Assembly (NCBI GenBank): GCA_036274495.1
Contig: DASUFP010000076.1
Coordinates: forward strand, 105,921 to 169,920
DNA from: DASUFP01 sp036274495
Lineage (GTDB): Bacteria > Bacteroidota > Bacteroidia > AKYH767-A > OLB10
DNA length: 64,000 nt
Direction of reading: 5' to 3'
The number at the start of each line of letters is the position of its first letter. The stretch's first letter is position 1. Shown piece after piece: positions 53,724-63,330 of the stretch. A model generated the notes under the pieces. That model made no database searches. It had not been told where the DNA came from and saw only the letters and a program-made list of their open reading frames with translations. The translations under genes were made by a program, and so were the position numbers.

Positions 53724-54776
53724 ATGAAAAACTATTTTACAATTACACAAGCCAGGAGAGTCTGGACAACTGCAACCGCAGCCCTGTTGTTCTCTGCTGG
53801 CGCTTTCGCACAAAACGAAAGGACATCAAATGTCGCAACGGAATCGCAGCGCATTTATAATCCTATCAGCATTGTGCAGCCAAACCCATCTCCTTGCGGC
53901 AGGGTAAACATGCTGCTGGCCATGCGTATTACCGATGTCGAGGCAACGCTCTCGTGGAATACGGCAGCTACTGCGGACTCTTTCCGTGTAGTATGTACGC
54001 AACTTTCGAACGGACAGGTATATACCAGCACCGTTTCGGGAGTAAACCACTATACTGTTATAACCGGATTGACGCCACTTGAGCAATACAAATGGTATGT
54101 GGTAGCTATATGCCAGGGAACGCAATCGGTAAGCGGATCGACAAAGTTCAGCACTTTGTCAACATCACGTATACAAGGCACACCGGCACATGCTTCGGGA
54201 CTTACACCAGTTTGTCCGGGCCTGGGTTTAATCACCATTCCCGATGTTGACTATGACAGAGCTATAATTGACTGGACCACCCGTGCAGTATTTGACAGCA
54301 TTCAGGTACGTTTTAATATGTCGGGCAGCCCTGCAGTAAAAACAATTACCATCATCGGTACTCCTTCGTACCCACGGTATAACCTTGCAGGACTTGCAGA
54401 ACTTACATCGTATGATGTTTCATTGTCGACATTCTGTAACGGAGGCGTACAAAGCGCATGGTCAACACCAATGAGCTTTACCACGCTGCGTGCACCCGGA
54501 CCAAGATTCCAGGATCCAAATTCAACTTTCGCTACCCGCTTGTCGCCCAATCCGGCTTCAACCGAAACAAAAGTTGTAATCGAATCTTCCATTGAAACTG
54601 CTGTTCAGGTAAGCATATTTGACATCACCGGAAAAGAACGTCAGACGATGCAGTCAGAAGTGCCAAGCGGTGTTTCCGAAATAAAGATCGATCTCGAATC
54701 ACTTCCGAAAGGCGTATACCTGATCAAGGTAAAAGGACCTTCCCGCACCACAGTTCAACGACTCATCATCAATTAA
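53724..54776 (+). CDS. Secreted FN3-domain protein, T9SS type A sorting domain
   Basis: A 350-residue protein with a signal peptide (about residues 1-29, ending AGAFAQ), two fibronectin type III domains (about 50-145 and 160-255; ADSFRVVCTQ, QYKWYVVAIC, SIQVRFNMSG) and a type A sorting domain (about 270-350, LSPNPASTETKVVIES...LPKGVYLIKV). Its FN3 domains closely resemble those at the C-terminus of the large protein encoded next downstream (PCxxxNMLxxxxITD..., ADSFRVVxTQ, TTLxAPxPR). It looks like a free-standing version of that end. No catalytic site is seen; binding or display function is likely. A strong terminator follows. Confidence 0.85.
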   Translation: MKNYFTITQARRVWTTATAALLFSAGAFAQNERTSNVATESQRIYNPISIVQPNPSPCGRVNMLLAMRITDVEATLSWNTAATADSFRVVCTQLSNGQVYTSTVSGVNHYTVITGLTPLEQYKWYVVAICQGTQSVSGSTKFSTLSTSRIQGTPAHASGLTPVCPGLGLITIPDVDYDRAIIDWTTRAVFDSIQVRFNMSGSPAVKTITIIGTPSYPRYNLAGLAELTSYDVSLSTFCNGGVQSAWSTPMSFTTLRAPGPRFQDPNSTFATRLSPNPASTETKVVIESSIETAVQVSIFDITGKERQTMQSEVPSGVSEIKIDLESLPKGVYLIKVKGPSRTTVQRLIIN

Positions 54777-54802
54777 AAACATAAAAGCTATGTATGAATA
54801 AG

Positions 54803-54829
54803 AAGGCGCCTCAGGGCGTCTTTTTATTT
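54803..54829 (+). terminator. Rho-independent terminator after the FN3 protein gene
   Basis: AAGGCGCC (54803-54810) pairs with GGCGTCTT (54815-54822; one G-U pair) around a 4-base loop and runs into TTTTTATTTAT. Confidence 0.9.
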
Positions 54830-55171
54830 ATATGCCGGTTAGAAAATTCCGCTTTTAAACAGATTTCAACCGATAAATCTAATTTTCATACAACAGTGAT
54901 GCAATTCATTACAGGGCTTTGGGGCCCCTGTTCATCCTGAAAGCCTGCAAATACGGGCATCGTAGGAATTCCGGGTGCCGGCAGCCAACCTATTTTGTCA
55001 AAATCTTACATCTGAACGCACCTGTTACCGAATCAAATACTCTGGTTTTACAGGGGGTTATTTTTGGGACGTACCTGAAAAGTAATCCGGGTGAAAGGTC
55101 AATTCACAGGTGTTGCAGGTAACATACAAAATTGAACAGGCTTACGATTCTACAATCATCAAAAACGCGAA
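54830..55171 (+). promoter_or_regulatory. 342-bp upstream region of paralog B with a -7 element and one GGGTGAA box
   Basis: TATTTTTG (55059-55066) matches TAnnTTTG perfectly, with a leader of about 100 bases. GGGTGAAAG at 55089-55097 matches the first of the three boxes upstream of paralog A, and GTGAA/TTCAC (55091-55095, 55103-55107) form an inverted repeat with a 7-base spacer. No gene is evident in the rest. Confidence 0.45.
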
Positions 55172-58100
55172 ATGAAAAAAACGATTACCAATTTAGGCAC
55201 CTGGGGCGGAAGGCGGAACAACTTAGCAGTAATTGCTAGTACTGCCATTCTTATCCTTATGATTCTCGCCGCCATGACCTCGATGGCGCAAACTACCATT
55301 ACGCCGCTCCGGTACTGGACTTTTAATGGTTCTTCGGTAGGGGCCGACTCCGTCGGCGGATCATCCATGAATCTGGCTGCTTATGGCGGCACCTATACCG
55401 TTGGCGGAAATGGTCAGGTCGGCAAATACATTACACTTAACAGTCAGTCCAACTTATGCGATGGAGGCCCCCTGCCCCTCTCTAACGGATTTTCTATCGA
55501 GTTTCTGTTAAAGCCCGGCTATAATTTTAATACAACCAATTTTATTCAGCGCGGCGATAATGCCTTTTCAATAAAAATAGAATACCCGAAAATTACTTTT
55601 TACACCAACCACCGGTCCGGTTCCGGAGCAAACGTTAACGATGAATTCATCGTTACACTGGATGGAACAGGACGTAAACAATACGGTTATTATGTTGACG
55701 GTAACTGGCACCACATGGTGTTTAAATTTAACGCCACAACAGGAGCCAAAGAAATCTGGGTCGACGGACAACTGCCCGCAGGGTTCAGTAAAACCGTAAC
55801 CACCACTGGTACCATTCCCACATCATCGAACACCAATTTTTACCTGAATTCAACTGTAAGCTATGTAAAATACTTTGGCAGTATTGATGAAATTGCGGTT
55901 TACAATACACCTATACCTCCAAGTTTTATTTACAAACACTACCTGGGTGTTCAAAACGGACAACCCTATAGTTTTGTTGATGACTATATATTACCCGTAC
56001 TCTCACCTTCAAGCGTAACAGGTCCGGTTGATACAGATGAATTTGCTCCCGGACACCCATCGGTAACCATTACCGCCACCGAACAAATTACCAAATACCC
56101 GGTACCGAGATACAAACCAGGCCATACGCTGATGCGTAACTTTAACTGGATGGACCCCCGTTATATGGGTGGTCTCAATCAACCGGGGGTAACCCAGCAG
56201 ATGGCTGCCGACAACGGAGTAATCATTCAAACCGAGCTTGCCCGAAATTTCAATTACTATTTTAATGTTGAATTCGGCACCAGCACTTTTGCAACAGCAT
56301 GGGTGAATGCGGCAAACAGCAACCCTGATCTCAAATTAGCCATTATCACATTAAGAGCACAGCTCAATGGCAACAATCCGCAAATTACAAGTCAGAGTCT
56401 GGCATCATCCAATTACCTGCAGGATGCCAACGGACAGTTTATGGATGTGAACGGAAACGCTACAACAAATAAAATATGGAGACCTACCGCACCGACTTCA
56501 AACTATAATGCAGATGGCAACACCGTTTTAGGATATTTTAACGATCTCTTTACACGACTCAACGGCAACATTGATTTTGTAAATGAAAACGGAGAAATTT
56601 TTCCGCACCCCGAAGACATTGCCCTGTCAAAAGATCCTGTTGTTACCACGGCGAAAAACGCTTCCGGTATGGACTGGAAAGAATTCCTTGCGTCCAAATT
56701 CAAGGATAACGAAACACAGTCGTTCCGCAACATCTTTATGGCACATCCGAAATTAGCCAATGCAAAGTTTACCGAATATTCTATTGACGGATTTCCTCAG
56801 TACCGCTTTGCATACAGTCAGGCACGATTAGTAAACAGCCAGATGAATGGTCAGTACTATGCAACGCCCGACTTTTATCCGCGCTGGCCAAACAACTGGC
56901 GCAACTGGATGGCTGCATGGCACGGATGGCAGTGGATAGTGGACAGCCGTGTGAATGAACTGGCTGTAGGCGATAAGTTATACTCGCCATTTGTATCGGC
57001 AGGCTGGGACGCCAACGAAGAACAAAACATTCGTCCTGCTCAATGGCTGGGCTTGTTGAAATGTTTAAATATGACAGGTGCCGAATTCTTTTATGCAGGA
57101 TTCTTCTCCCTTTCGGCACCATGGCCCGATTCAAAAAACTGGATCTGGCAATCGGTTATGCCGGCATATGCACAGGGTATCGCCAGCCGTTACGAGGATT
57201 TATTACGTAACGGAAACCTGATGCCCGGAGATGTAGGAAATTACTATATCAACCCAACGGCCCCGGGATATGCGTTCTGGGCAGGTGATCAACGTAAACT
57301 GGTAGTAGTGCGCAAACACAACACACTTGCCAAATATGCCATTACCGGCACCGTTCAGCCGAACTCGAATATGGTTGGCAATGTGGAAAATGAGAGCGTA
57401 GCCACAATAACACTCGATGGTCAGACATTGAAATTTAATGTGCGTCGTCAGGGAAGCACCTATATCTATGATAACACCAACGCTTCACAGCCCGTGTTTT
57501 ATCAGCTTGACGGATGGCATGAGAGAAAACACCCATCAAAATGGTCACCCGACTTTAACTTTGAAGCCGAGCTGTTTGATAATACCAACACACAGGTAAC
57601 TATTAAAACAACCGTTCCTGCCGGAACAGCGGCAGGTGATTACACCAACTTTACCAGCTATCTGGCCTGGCCTGATAATGCAACAAGCATAACTCCGGTA
57701 GAATATAATTTTCAGCCAAGGAGCGGACAAAACAACGAATTGTATTTGTGGGTGAGAGCGAGAAGCCGTGGCGGTATAAGCACCGGTATGAATGTGCAGG
57801 TCGACAACAACACCGCGTATACCATCGGTTGTATTTCAGATACCAACTGGACCTGGTACCGTTACGATGCCTGTTCTCAGCTTCCAATTAACTTCCAGGG
57901 TCTGCAACTTCAAAATCATCTGCTGCGGATAACACCTACTACTCCTAAACTGGAAATTGACCAGGTATTGCTGTCAACTGATGCGTCACTCATACTTAAT
58001 CCTGCCCTGCCCTCATGCGGAACTGCTTCGGCATCAATTACCGCTAACGGCCCAACAACATTTTGCCAGGGCTCAACAGTAGTGCTTACAGCCAGCAGCG

Positions 58101-60679
58101 GCAGTACCTATTTATGGAGTCCCGGAGGACAGACCACACAAAGCATCTCGGTTAACACTTCGGGAAGCTACGCAGTTAACGTTGGTGCAGGGGCAGGATG
58201 TGCGGCCATCGCCAGTCCGGTGACTGTAACCGTTAATCCAACTCCTTCAACTGCAATTACAGCAGGAGGACCAACAACCTTTTGTCAGGGCGGAAGCGTA
58301 TCGCTGCAGGCAAACGCTGCAGGCAACACCTATTTGTGGAGCCCCGGAGGACAAACGTCACAAGCCGTGAGCATAACAAGTACAGGCACTTATACAGTTA
58401 AGGTTACCAGCACACAAGGCTGCTCTGCAACCTCTGCGCCGGTACAGGTAATAGTTAACAGCACACCGGTAGCTACAATTTCGGCCAACGGCCCTACTAC
58501 CTTTTGCAGCGGTTCATCTGTAACATTGACTTCTTCGTCGGGCGCTTCTTATTTGTGGTTTCCTAACGGACAAACAACATCCTCCATTACAACCGGTACG
58601 GCCGGCAGTTATTCGGTAAGAGTTACATCGGCGGGCGGATGCACGGCTATGTCATCGCCGCTTGCCATAACGGTTAATGCCGCTACACCGGCAACAATAA
58701 CTCCCAACGGCTCAACCACCTTTTGTACGGGAAGCGGAGTAGACCTCACCGCTAATGCGGGAGTTGGTTACTTATGGAATAACGGAGAAACAACTCAAAC
58801 AATAAGCGCCCTATCAACAGGTCAGTTTCAGGTAACGGTTGATTATGGTTCTGGATGCAGTTCAACATCTGCAACCATTCAAACAACAGTTGTTCCACAA
58901 CCGGTGGCAACCATATCGGTAAATGGCAATACCACACTTCAGCAAGGACAAACAACCACCTTAACCGCCAGCGGGGGATCTTCTTATGTTTGGTCCCCGG
59001 GCGGCGAAACAACGGCATCTATCACCGTAAACACCGGAGGCAGTTATGCGGTAACGGCATTTAACGGTGCAGGCTGTTCCGCAACTTCGGCTCCGGTAAT
59101 TATAACAGTAACCAGCACAACAATACCTGCTGTAATTACTGCCAGCGGCCCTACCGGTATTTGCGAAGGAGAATCTGTAACGCTTACTGCAAATTCCGGC
59201 TCCGCCTATTTATGGTCTCCCGGTGGCGAAACCACCCAATCTATTTCGGCATCAGCAACAGGAAATTATACTGTTGAAGTAACGGACGCAACGGGATTCA
59301 ATATTTCACAGGCAAGTAAATATGTTACCGTTTATCCGGTACCACAGCCGCCGGGAATAAGCATGAGTTACATTCCCTCTTCAACATATCAGCTATCCGC
59401 TTACGAGCCAACCGCACATTCATACCTCTGGTCAAACGGCGCTACATCACAAAGCATTACCGTTTCAACAACCGGAACCTATACGGTGACGGCAATCAAC
59501 GGCATGGGTTGCGTTTCAACCGTTCAGTCGATGGTTGTTTCGAATGTTGCACCACAGCCCTGTGCAAAACCGAACATGCTTTCGAATTATAACATCACCG
59601 ATTCGCTGGCAACCATTGCCTGGAACCCTGCCATCACCGCCGACTCATTCAGGGTTGTATACACACAAATTGGCACTTCGTTTTCGATGCAGTTTACTGT
59701 TCCCGGTAATGCGAACACCTTTGACTTATCTAACCTTTTACCCGGAACCACCTACAAGTGGTACACCACAGCGTATTGCGGTACCGGTCAGCAAGTCAGC
59801 TCACAAAAACAATTCACCACACTCTCGGGACCGATGCCCTGCGGATCTACTCCGCAACAATGCGAAACATATGCCATCAACAGTAACTTCGCTAAACTGA
59901 GGTGGTACGAAACTGAAAGCGACAAATTCGTAATCAGATACCGTCCGGTTGGAACAACAACTTATTTATACCGCAGGTCATTTAACACCCTGGACGATGG
60001 TATCATTCAAAATCTGATTCCCAATACTGCCTATGAATGGAGCGTTCGTTCGATGTGCGGAAATAACGTAAGCCTTTACTCCGATCCGGTATATTTTACA
60101 ACACTCCCGGTTTGTCCTTCAGTAGGTCCGGTTACCATAATTGATGTGGGCCACGATAAAGCATTGTTAGCATGGAACGGAGCTATTGATGTTGATACGG
60201 TAAGAATCCGTTTCGCCGTTCACGGCACTACCGATTATCATATACGCAAGATTTCGGGAACTCCGAATCCGGGTGCTAAATGGATCACAGGTTTGGAACC
60301 CGAAACCATGTATGATGTCTGGGTCAGCTCACTATGCTCCTCGGGCAGTATTTCCTTGTGGGGAACTCCTGTAACCTTTACAACGCTTGCAGCACCTGTT
60401 CCGAGACTCACGCCCGAGGCAGGCATCCTTCACCTGAATGGTTTCCCAAATCCGGCGCAGTATCAAATTGGTTATGTGTTCGAATCGGACAAGGCATCCG
60501 ACTACACTATAAAAATTTGTGATATCATGGGAAGGCAGTTGATATCGGAAGTACGATCGACCGATGGGGGATTGCATGCCGACAAAATCACACTGGCAGG
60601 AATTCCTAACGGCCTGTACATGATGGTAGTTGAACAGGGTCCCATGGTAGGACGCTTTAAATTCAACATCAGCAAATAA
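55172..60679 (+). CDS. Large secreted LamG / putative glycoside-hydrolase / Ig-repeat / FN3 protein, T9SS type A (paralog B)
   Basis: An 1,835-residue paralog of the protein encoded at 47837. After a signal peptide (about residues 1-40, ending MTSMAQ) come a LamG-like domain, the shared hydrolase-like region (NENGEIFPHPED with Glu475, AWHGWQWIVDSR, GWDANEEQ, TGAEFFYAG with Glu638), a CBM-like segment (LYLWVRARSRGGIS), seven Ig-like units (about 950-1455), three FN3 domains (about 1460-1750) and a type A sorting domain. The first 900 residues align throughout with paralog A, including VVVRKHNTLAKYAITGT in both. The repeat part differs: single Ig units rather than a three-fold block, and three FN3 domains instead of one. 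A glycan-degrading or glycan-binding role at the cell surface is inferred. Confidence 0.85.
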   Translation: MKKTITNLGTWGGRRNNLAVIASTAILILMILAAMTSMAQTTITPLRYWTFNGSSVGADSVGGSSMNLAAYGGTYTVGGNGQVGKYITLNSQSNLCDGGPLPLSNGFSIEFLLKPGYNFNTTNFIQRGDNAFSIKIEYPKITFYTNHRSGSGANVNDEFIVTLDGTGRKQYGYYVDGNWHHMVFKFNATTGAKEIWVDGQLPAGFSKTVTTTGTIPTSSNTNFYLNSTVSYVKYFGSIDEIAVYNTPIPPSFIYKHYLGVQNGQPYSFVDDYILPVLSPSSVTGPVDTDEFAPGHPSVTITATEQITKYPVPRYKPGHTLMRNFNWMDPRYMGGLNQPGVTQQMAADNGVIIQTELARNFNYYFNVEFGTSTFATAWVNAANSNPDLKLAIITLRAQLNGNNPQITSQSLASSNYLQDANGQFMDVNGNATTNKIWRPTAPTSNYNADGNTVLGYFNDLFTRLNGNIDFVNENGEIFPHPEDIALSKDPVVTTAKNASGMDWKEFLASKFKDNETQSFRNIFMAHPKLANAKFTEYSIDGFPQYRFAYSQARLVNSQMNGQYYATPDFYPRWPNNWRNWMAAWHGWQWIVDSRVNELAVGDKLYSPFVSAGWDANEEQNIRPAQWLGLLKCLNMTGAEFFYAGFFSLSAPWPDSKNWIWQSVMPAYAQGIASRYEDLLRNGNLMPGDVGNYYINPTAPGYAFWAGDQRKLVVVRKHNTLAKYAITGTVQPNSNMVGNVENESVATITLDGQTLKFNVRRQGSTYIYDNTNASQPVFYQLDGWHERKHPSKWSPDFNFEAELFDNTNTQVTIKTTVPAGTAAGDYTNFTSYLAWPDNATSITPVEYNFQPRSGQNNELYLWVRARSRGGISTGMNVQVDNNTAYTIGCISDTNWTWYRYDACSQLPINFQGLQLQNHLLRITPTTPKLEIDQVLLSTDASLILNPALPSCGTASASITANGPTTFCQGSTVVLTASSGSTYLWSPGGQTTQSISVNTSGSYAVNVGAGAGCAAIASPVTVTVNPTPSTAITAGGPTTFCQGGSVSLQANAAGNTYLWSPGGQTSQAVSITSTGTYTVKVTSTQGCSATSAPVQVIVNSTPVATISANGPTTFCSGSSVTLTSSSGASYLWFPNGQTTSSITTGTAGSYSVRVTSAGGCTAMSSPLAITVNAATPATITPNGSTTFCTGSGVDLTANAGVGYLWNNGETTQTISALSTGQFQVTVDYGSGCSSTSATIQTTVVPQPVATISVNGNTTLQQGQTTTLTASGGSSYVWSPGGETTASITVNTGGSYAVTAFNGAGCSATSAPVIITVTSTTIPAVITASGPTGICEGESVTLTANSGSAYLWSPGGETTQSISASATGNYTVEVTDATGFNISQASKYVTVYPVPQPPGISMSYIPSSTYQLSAYEPTAHSYLWSNGATSQSITVSTTGTYTVTAINGMGCVSTVQSMVVSNVAPQPCAKPNMLSNYNITDSLATIAWNPAITADSFRVVYTQIGTSFSMQFTVPGNANTFDLSNLLPGTTYKWYTTAYCGTGQQVSSQKQFTTLSGPMPCGSTPQQCETYAINSNFAKLRWYETESDKFVIRYRPVGTTTYLYRRSFNTLDDGIIQNLIPNTAYEWSVRSMCGNNVSLYSDPVYFTTLPVCPSVGPVTIIDVGHDKALLAWNGAIDVDTVRIRFAVHGTTDYHIRKISGTPNPGAKWITGLEPETMYDVWVSSLCSSGSISLWGTPVTFTTLAAPVPRLTPEAGILHLNGFPNPAQYQIGYVFESDKASDYTIKICDIMGRQLISEVRSTDGGLHADKITLAGIPNGLYMMVVEQGPMVGRFKFNISK

Positions 60680-60696
60680 TATTCTTCTGAACAGAG

Positions 60697-60741
60697 AAGT
60701 CCCCGGCGATGCCCTGAAAATGGAATTCGGCCGGGGCTTTT
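60697..60741 (+). terminator. Rho-independent terminator after paralog B
   Basis: AAG-t-CCCCGGC (60697-60707) pairs with GCCGGGGCTT (60730-60739) with a one-base bulge and a 22-base loop, followed by TTTT. It lies between two convergent genes. Confidence 0.78.
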
Positions 60742-60762
60742 TAGTTGTTAAAGAAACTCGGT

Positions 60763-61974
60763 TCAGCGCCCAGGGAAATCTTCGTACAGCAGGTATTTTT
60801 TTCTTTCCTTCCTGTAGTCGCCTAAGGAAGGCTCCCAGCCGGCACGAATCTGCTCCTCACTCCAGCCTGCAATAATTTGTTTACGCAAACTGTCGGTGCC
60901 TGCAAGCCTGTCGAAGAAGGAGGTGAAAAAAATCGACTGCCGCGGATAGGACTGATACATCTCAAGCAATAACGAGAGGTTCAACTGACCGGATGCTTCA
61001 AACAATGCACCATAACCCGTAAGCAGTCGCCCGTTACACTCCACTCCGTTATATGGCGGATCTGTGATTACACCCTTGATGTCGGCTGGGCAAAAAGTGG
61101 TATCAAACGGGGTCAGTCCCGGGAAACCTATCAATTGAAAAGGGCGGTCGGTACCCCTTCCTACACTTACCTTTGTACCCTCGAACAGGCAAAGTGCGGG
61201 GTACAGTATCACCGATTCATAATTAGGTAAATTCGGCGAGGGCGGTACCGGCAACTCATAATGTGTAGAATGGGTATAGTTCTTCATCTTAATTACTTTT
61301 AATTTAAGATGACCACCGGCTGCAGCCCACCCTTCTCCTTTCGCCATCTTCGCATACTCACCAACAGTTAGTCCATGCACAACAGGTATTGGCGCCGCTC
61401 CTACAAACGATTTGTAAGCAGTATCCAATACCGGACCGTCAACATAAAAACCATTCGGGTTGGGACGGTCAAGCACTATCAGTTTTTTCCTGTTCTCTGC
61501 GCAGGCATCCATTAAATACTGCAGGGTAGAGATATAGGTGTAAAACCTGGCGCCAACATCCTGTATATCAAAAATCACTACATCAATATCTTGAAGATCC
61601 GCCGCAGTCGGCTTTTTCCGGGATCCATAAAGGGAAACCATCGGCAATCCCGTTTTAGTATCTGTTCCCGATCCGATTGCATCACCGGGCCCGGCCTCTC
61701 CCCTGAAGCCATGCTCCGGAGCAAATACTTTCACAATGTGTACTCCCAGCGAAAGCAACGTATCGACCAAATGCGTGGTGCCGACAAGTGAAGTCTGGTT
61801 GGCAACAAGCCCCACCCGCTTTCCGTGAATAGCGGCTACAACCTTATTGATTCGCTCCGCCCCTGTTATCACGGCGGTATCGGCAGGTTCCGAAACCACT
61901 ACTCCCGCTGAACTGTGCAACGTGAAACAGCATAGCAGTATTGAAAAAAGTGTTGTAATAAATTTCATTTGCAA
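60763..61974 (-). CDS. namZ: Exo-beta-N-acetylmuramidase NamZ-like (DUF1343)
   Basis: A 403-residue exported protein (signal peptide residues 1-23) of the DUF1343 family. Conserved segments are visible: VGLVANQTSLV near residue 55, FAPEHGFRGEAGPG, VVIFDIQDVGARFYTYISTL near residue 130, LDRPNPNG and SVGRGTDRPFQLIGFP near residue 270. NamZ of Tannerella forsythia removes non-reducing MurNAc residues from peptidoglycan fragments. A periplasmic cell-wall recycling or scavenging role is likely. It is divergent from the LolC/E-type permease with a 61-bp spacer. Confidence 0.9.
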   Translation of the reverse strand: MQMKFITTLFSILLCCFTLHSSAGVVVSEPADTAVITGAERINKVVAAIHGKRVGLVANQTSLVGTTHLVDTLLSLGVHIVKVFAPEHGFRGEAGPGDAIGSGTDTKTGLPMVSLYGSRKKPTAADLQDIDVVIFDIQDVGARFYTYISTLQYLMDACAENRKKLIVLDRPNPNGFYVDGPVLDTAYKSFVGAAPIPVVHGLTVGEYAKMAKGEGWAAAGGHLKLKVIKMKNYTHSTHYELPVPPSPNLPNYESVILYPALCLFEGTKVSVGRGTDRPFQLIGFPGLTPFDTTFCPADIKGVITDPPYNGVECNGRLLTGYGALFEASGQLNLSLLLEMYQSYPRQSIFFTSFFDRLAGTDSLRKQIIAGWSEEQIRAGWEPSLGDYRKERKKYLLYEDFPGR

Positions 61975-62035
61975 ATTAAGTTGACAGGTGCTGCGAAAAT
62001 GGTAATTTTATCGTCGTAATTCAACATAACCTATT

Positions 62036-63250
62036 GTGAGTTTTTCACGATTTATTGCACGCAGACTCCTTTTCACTCCCAAAGGGACCCGCAACCCTGT
62101 TACCACCATAGCTACAGGAGGAATTGCCCTGGGCATGGCAGTTATGATAGTGGCGGTTATGGTAGTAACCGGATTCCGGAACGAAATCACCAATAAAGTT
62201 TCAGGATTTGGCGGTCATATCAGGATTTCAGGATTCGACAACAACAATTCATATGAGGAAAATCCCGTAAACCGCTATCCGCCATTCCTGCAACAGCTTG
62301 CACAGCTCAAAGATGTTAAACACATCAATGAATATGCTACCAAGGCAGGAATTATTAAAACGGAAAACGAAATTCAGGGATGTGTGCTGAAGGGAGTCGG
62401 CACAGACTTCGACTGGACTTTTTTTAAAGATAAACTGGTTTCGGGACAACTTCCTGCAAACGGTGATTCGGCATCTCAGCTGAATATCATCGTTTCACGA
62501 ACGGTTGCACAAAAATTGAATCTTAAAACCGGCGATGCCATGGTGGTTTACTTTATTGAGCAACCGCCACGCATCAGGAAGTTTAAAATATCCGGGATTT
62601 ATGAAACCGGACTGGGTGAGTTTGATGAAATATATGTGTATTGCAATATTGATGTCATCAGACGACTTAACGACTGGAATGAGAAACAAACGGGAGGCTT
62701 TGAGTTAACCATCAACGATTTTTCAAAACTGAACAGTGTTACCGATGAGGTGTATTCAATTGCAGGGTATGAATTTAACACCATGAGCATCGAAGAACAG
62801 TACCCGCAGATTTTCCACTGGCTCGATCTGCAAAACATAAACGTAATTATCATCATTATTCTCATTCTATGCGTGGCAGGCATCAGCATGATTACAACAC
62901 TGCTGATTATTATTCTCGACAATACCGCTCTAATTGGAATCTTTAAATCGTTAGGCGCCACCGACCGCACCATTCGCACTACATTCATGTACCTTGCCGT
63001 GCCGGTAATCGGACGCGGTATTCTTATCGGCAACCTGATTGGCATTACGCTGTGCCTGCTGCAGCTGCAATTCGGTATTGTCACACTCCCCCAGGAGTCC
63101 TATTATGTATCGCATGTTCCCATCGACTTCTCCATCAGCAACCTGCTGCTTTTGAATCTGGGTACCATTGTGGCCTGCCTGATCCTCCTGGTAGCCCCTT
63201 CAATGATTATTTCGAGGATTACCCCCACCAGGGTGATCCGTTTCGACTGA
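62036..63250 (+). CDS. LolC/LolE-type ABC transporter permease (FtsX family)
   Basis: A 404-residue inner-membrane protein with the FtsX/MacB layout: helix 1 near residues 25-48, a large periplasmic domain (about 50-265), then three C-terminal helices (about 270-300, 315-345 and 365-390). The N-terminal RFIARRLLFTPKG and the NVIIIIILILCVAGISM / FKSLGATDRTIRTTFM segments are typical of lipoprotein-releasing permeases. It likely helps extract outer-membrane lipoproteins. No LolD ATPase is adjacent. The start is GTG, which fits the family's N-terminus; no ATG is available there. Confidence 0.88.
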   Translation: MSFSRFIARRLLFTPKGTRNPVTTIATGGIALGMAVMIVAVMVVTGFRNEITNKVSGFGGHIRISGFDNNNSYEENPVNRYPPFLQQLAQLKDVKHINEYATKAGIIKTENEIQGCVLKGVGTDFDWTFFKDKLVSGQLPANGDSASQLNIIVSRTVAQKLNLKTGDAMVVYFIEQPPRIRKFKISGIYETGLGEFDEIYVYCNIDVIRRLNDWNEKQTGGFELTINDFSKLNSVTDEVYSIAGYEFNTMSIEEQYPQIFHWLDLQNINVIIIIILILCVAGISMITTLLIIILDNTALIGIFKSLGATDRTIRTTFMYLAVPVIGRGILIGNLIGITLCLLQLQFGIVTLPQESYYVSHVPIDFSISNLLLLNLGTIVACLILLVAPSMIISRITPTRVIRFD

Positions 63251-63251
63251 A

Positions 63252-63297
63252 CCGGGCCAAAAATGGGGGCCCGGGGAGAGCCCTTTGAGGGGTTTTT
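63252..63297 (+). terminator. Possible terminator hairpins after the permease gene
   Basis: CCGGGCC (63252-63258) pairs perfectly with GGCCCGG (63268-63274), 1 base after the stop; a second short stem CCCT/AGGG (63281-63291) is followed by GGTTTTTG. The second is weak. Confidence 0.5.
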
Positions 63298-63298
63298 G

Positions 63299-63306
63299 TA
63301 CCTTTG
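63299..63306 (+). promoter_or_regulatory. -7 promoter element of the cystathionine beta-synthase gene
   Basis: TACCTTTG (followed by C) matches TAnnTTTG perfectly, with a leader of about 18 bases to the ATG at 63331. No clear -33 element. Confidence 0.55.
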
Positions 63307-63330
63307 CGGCGATAAATCCGAAACCTGTTC

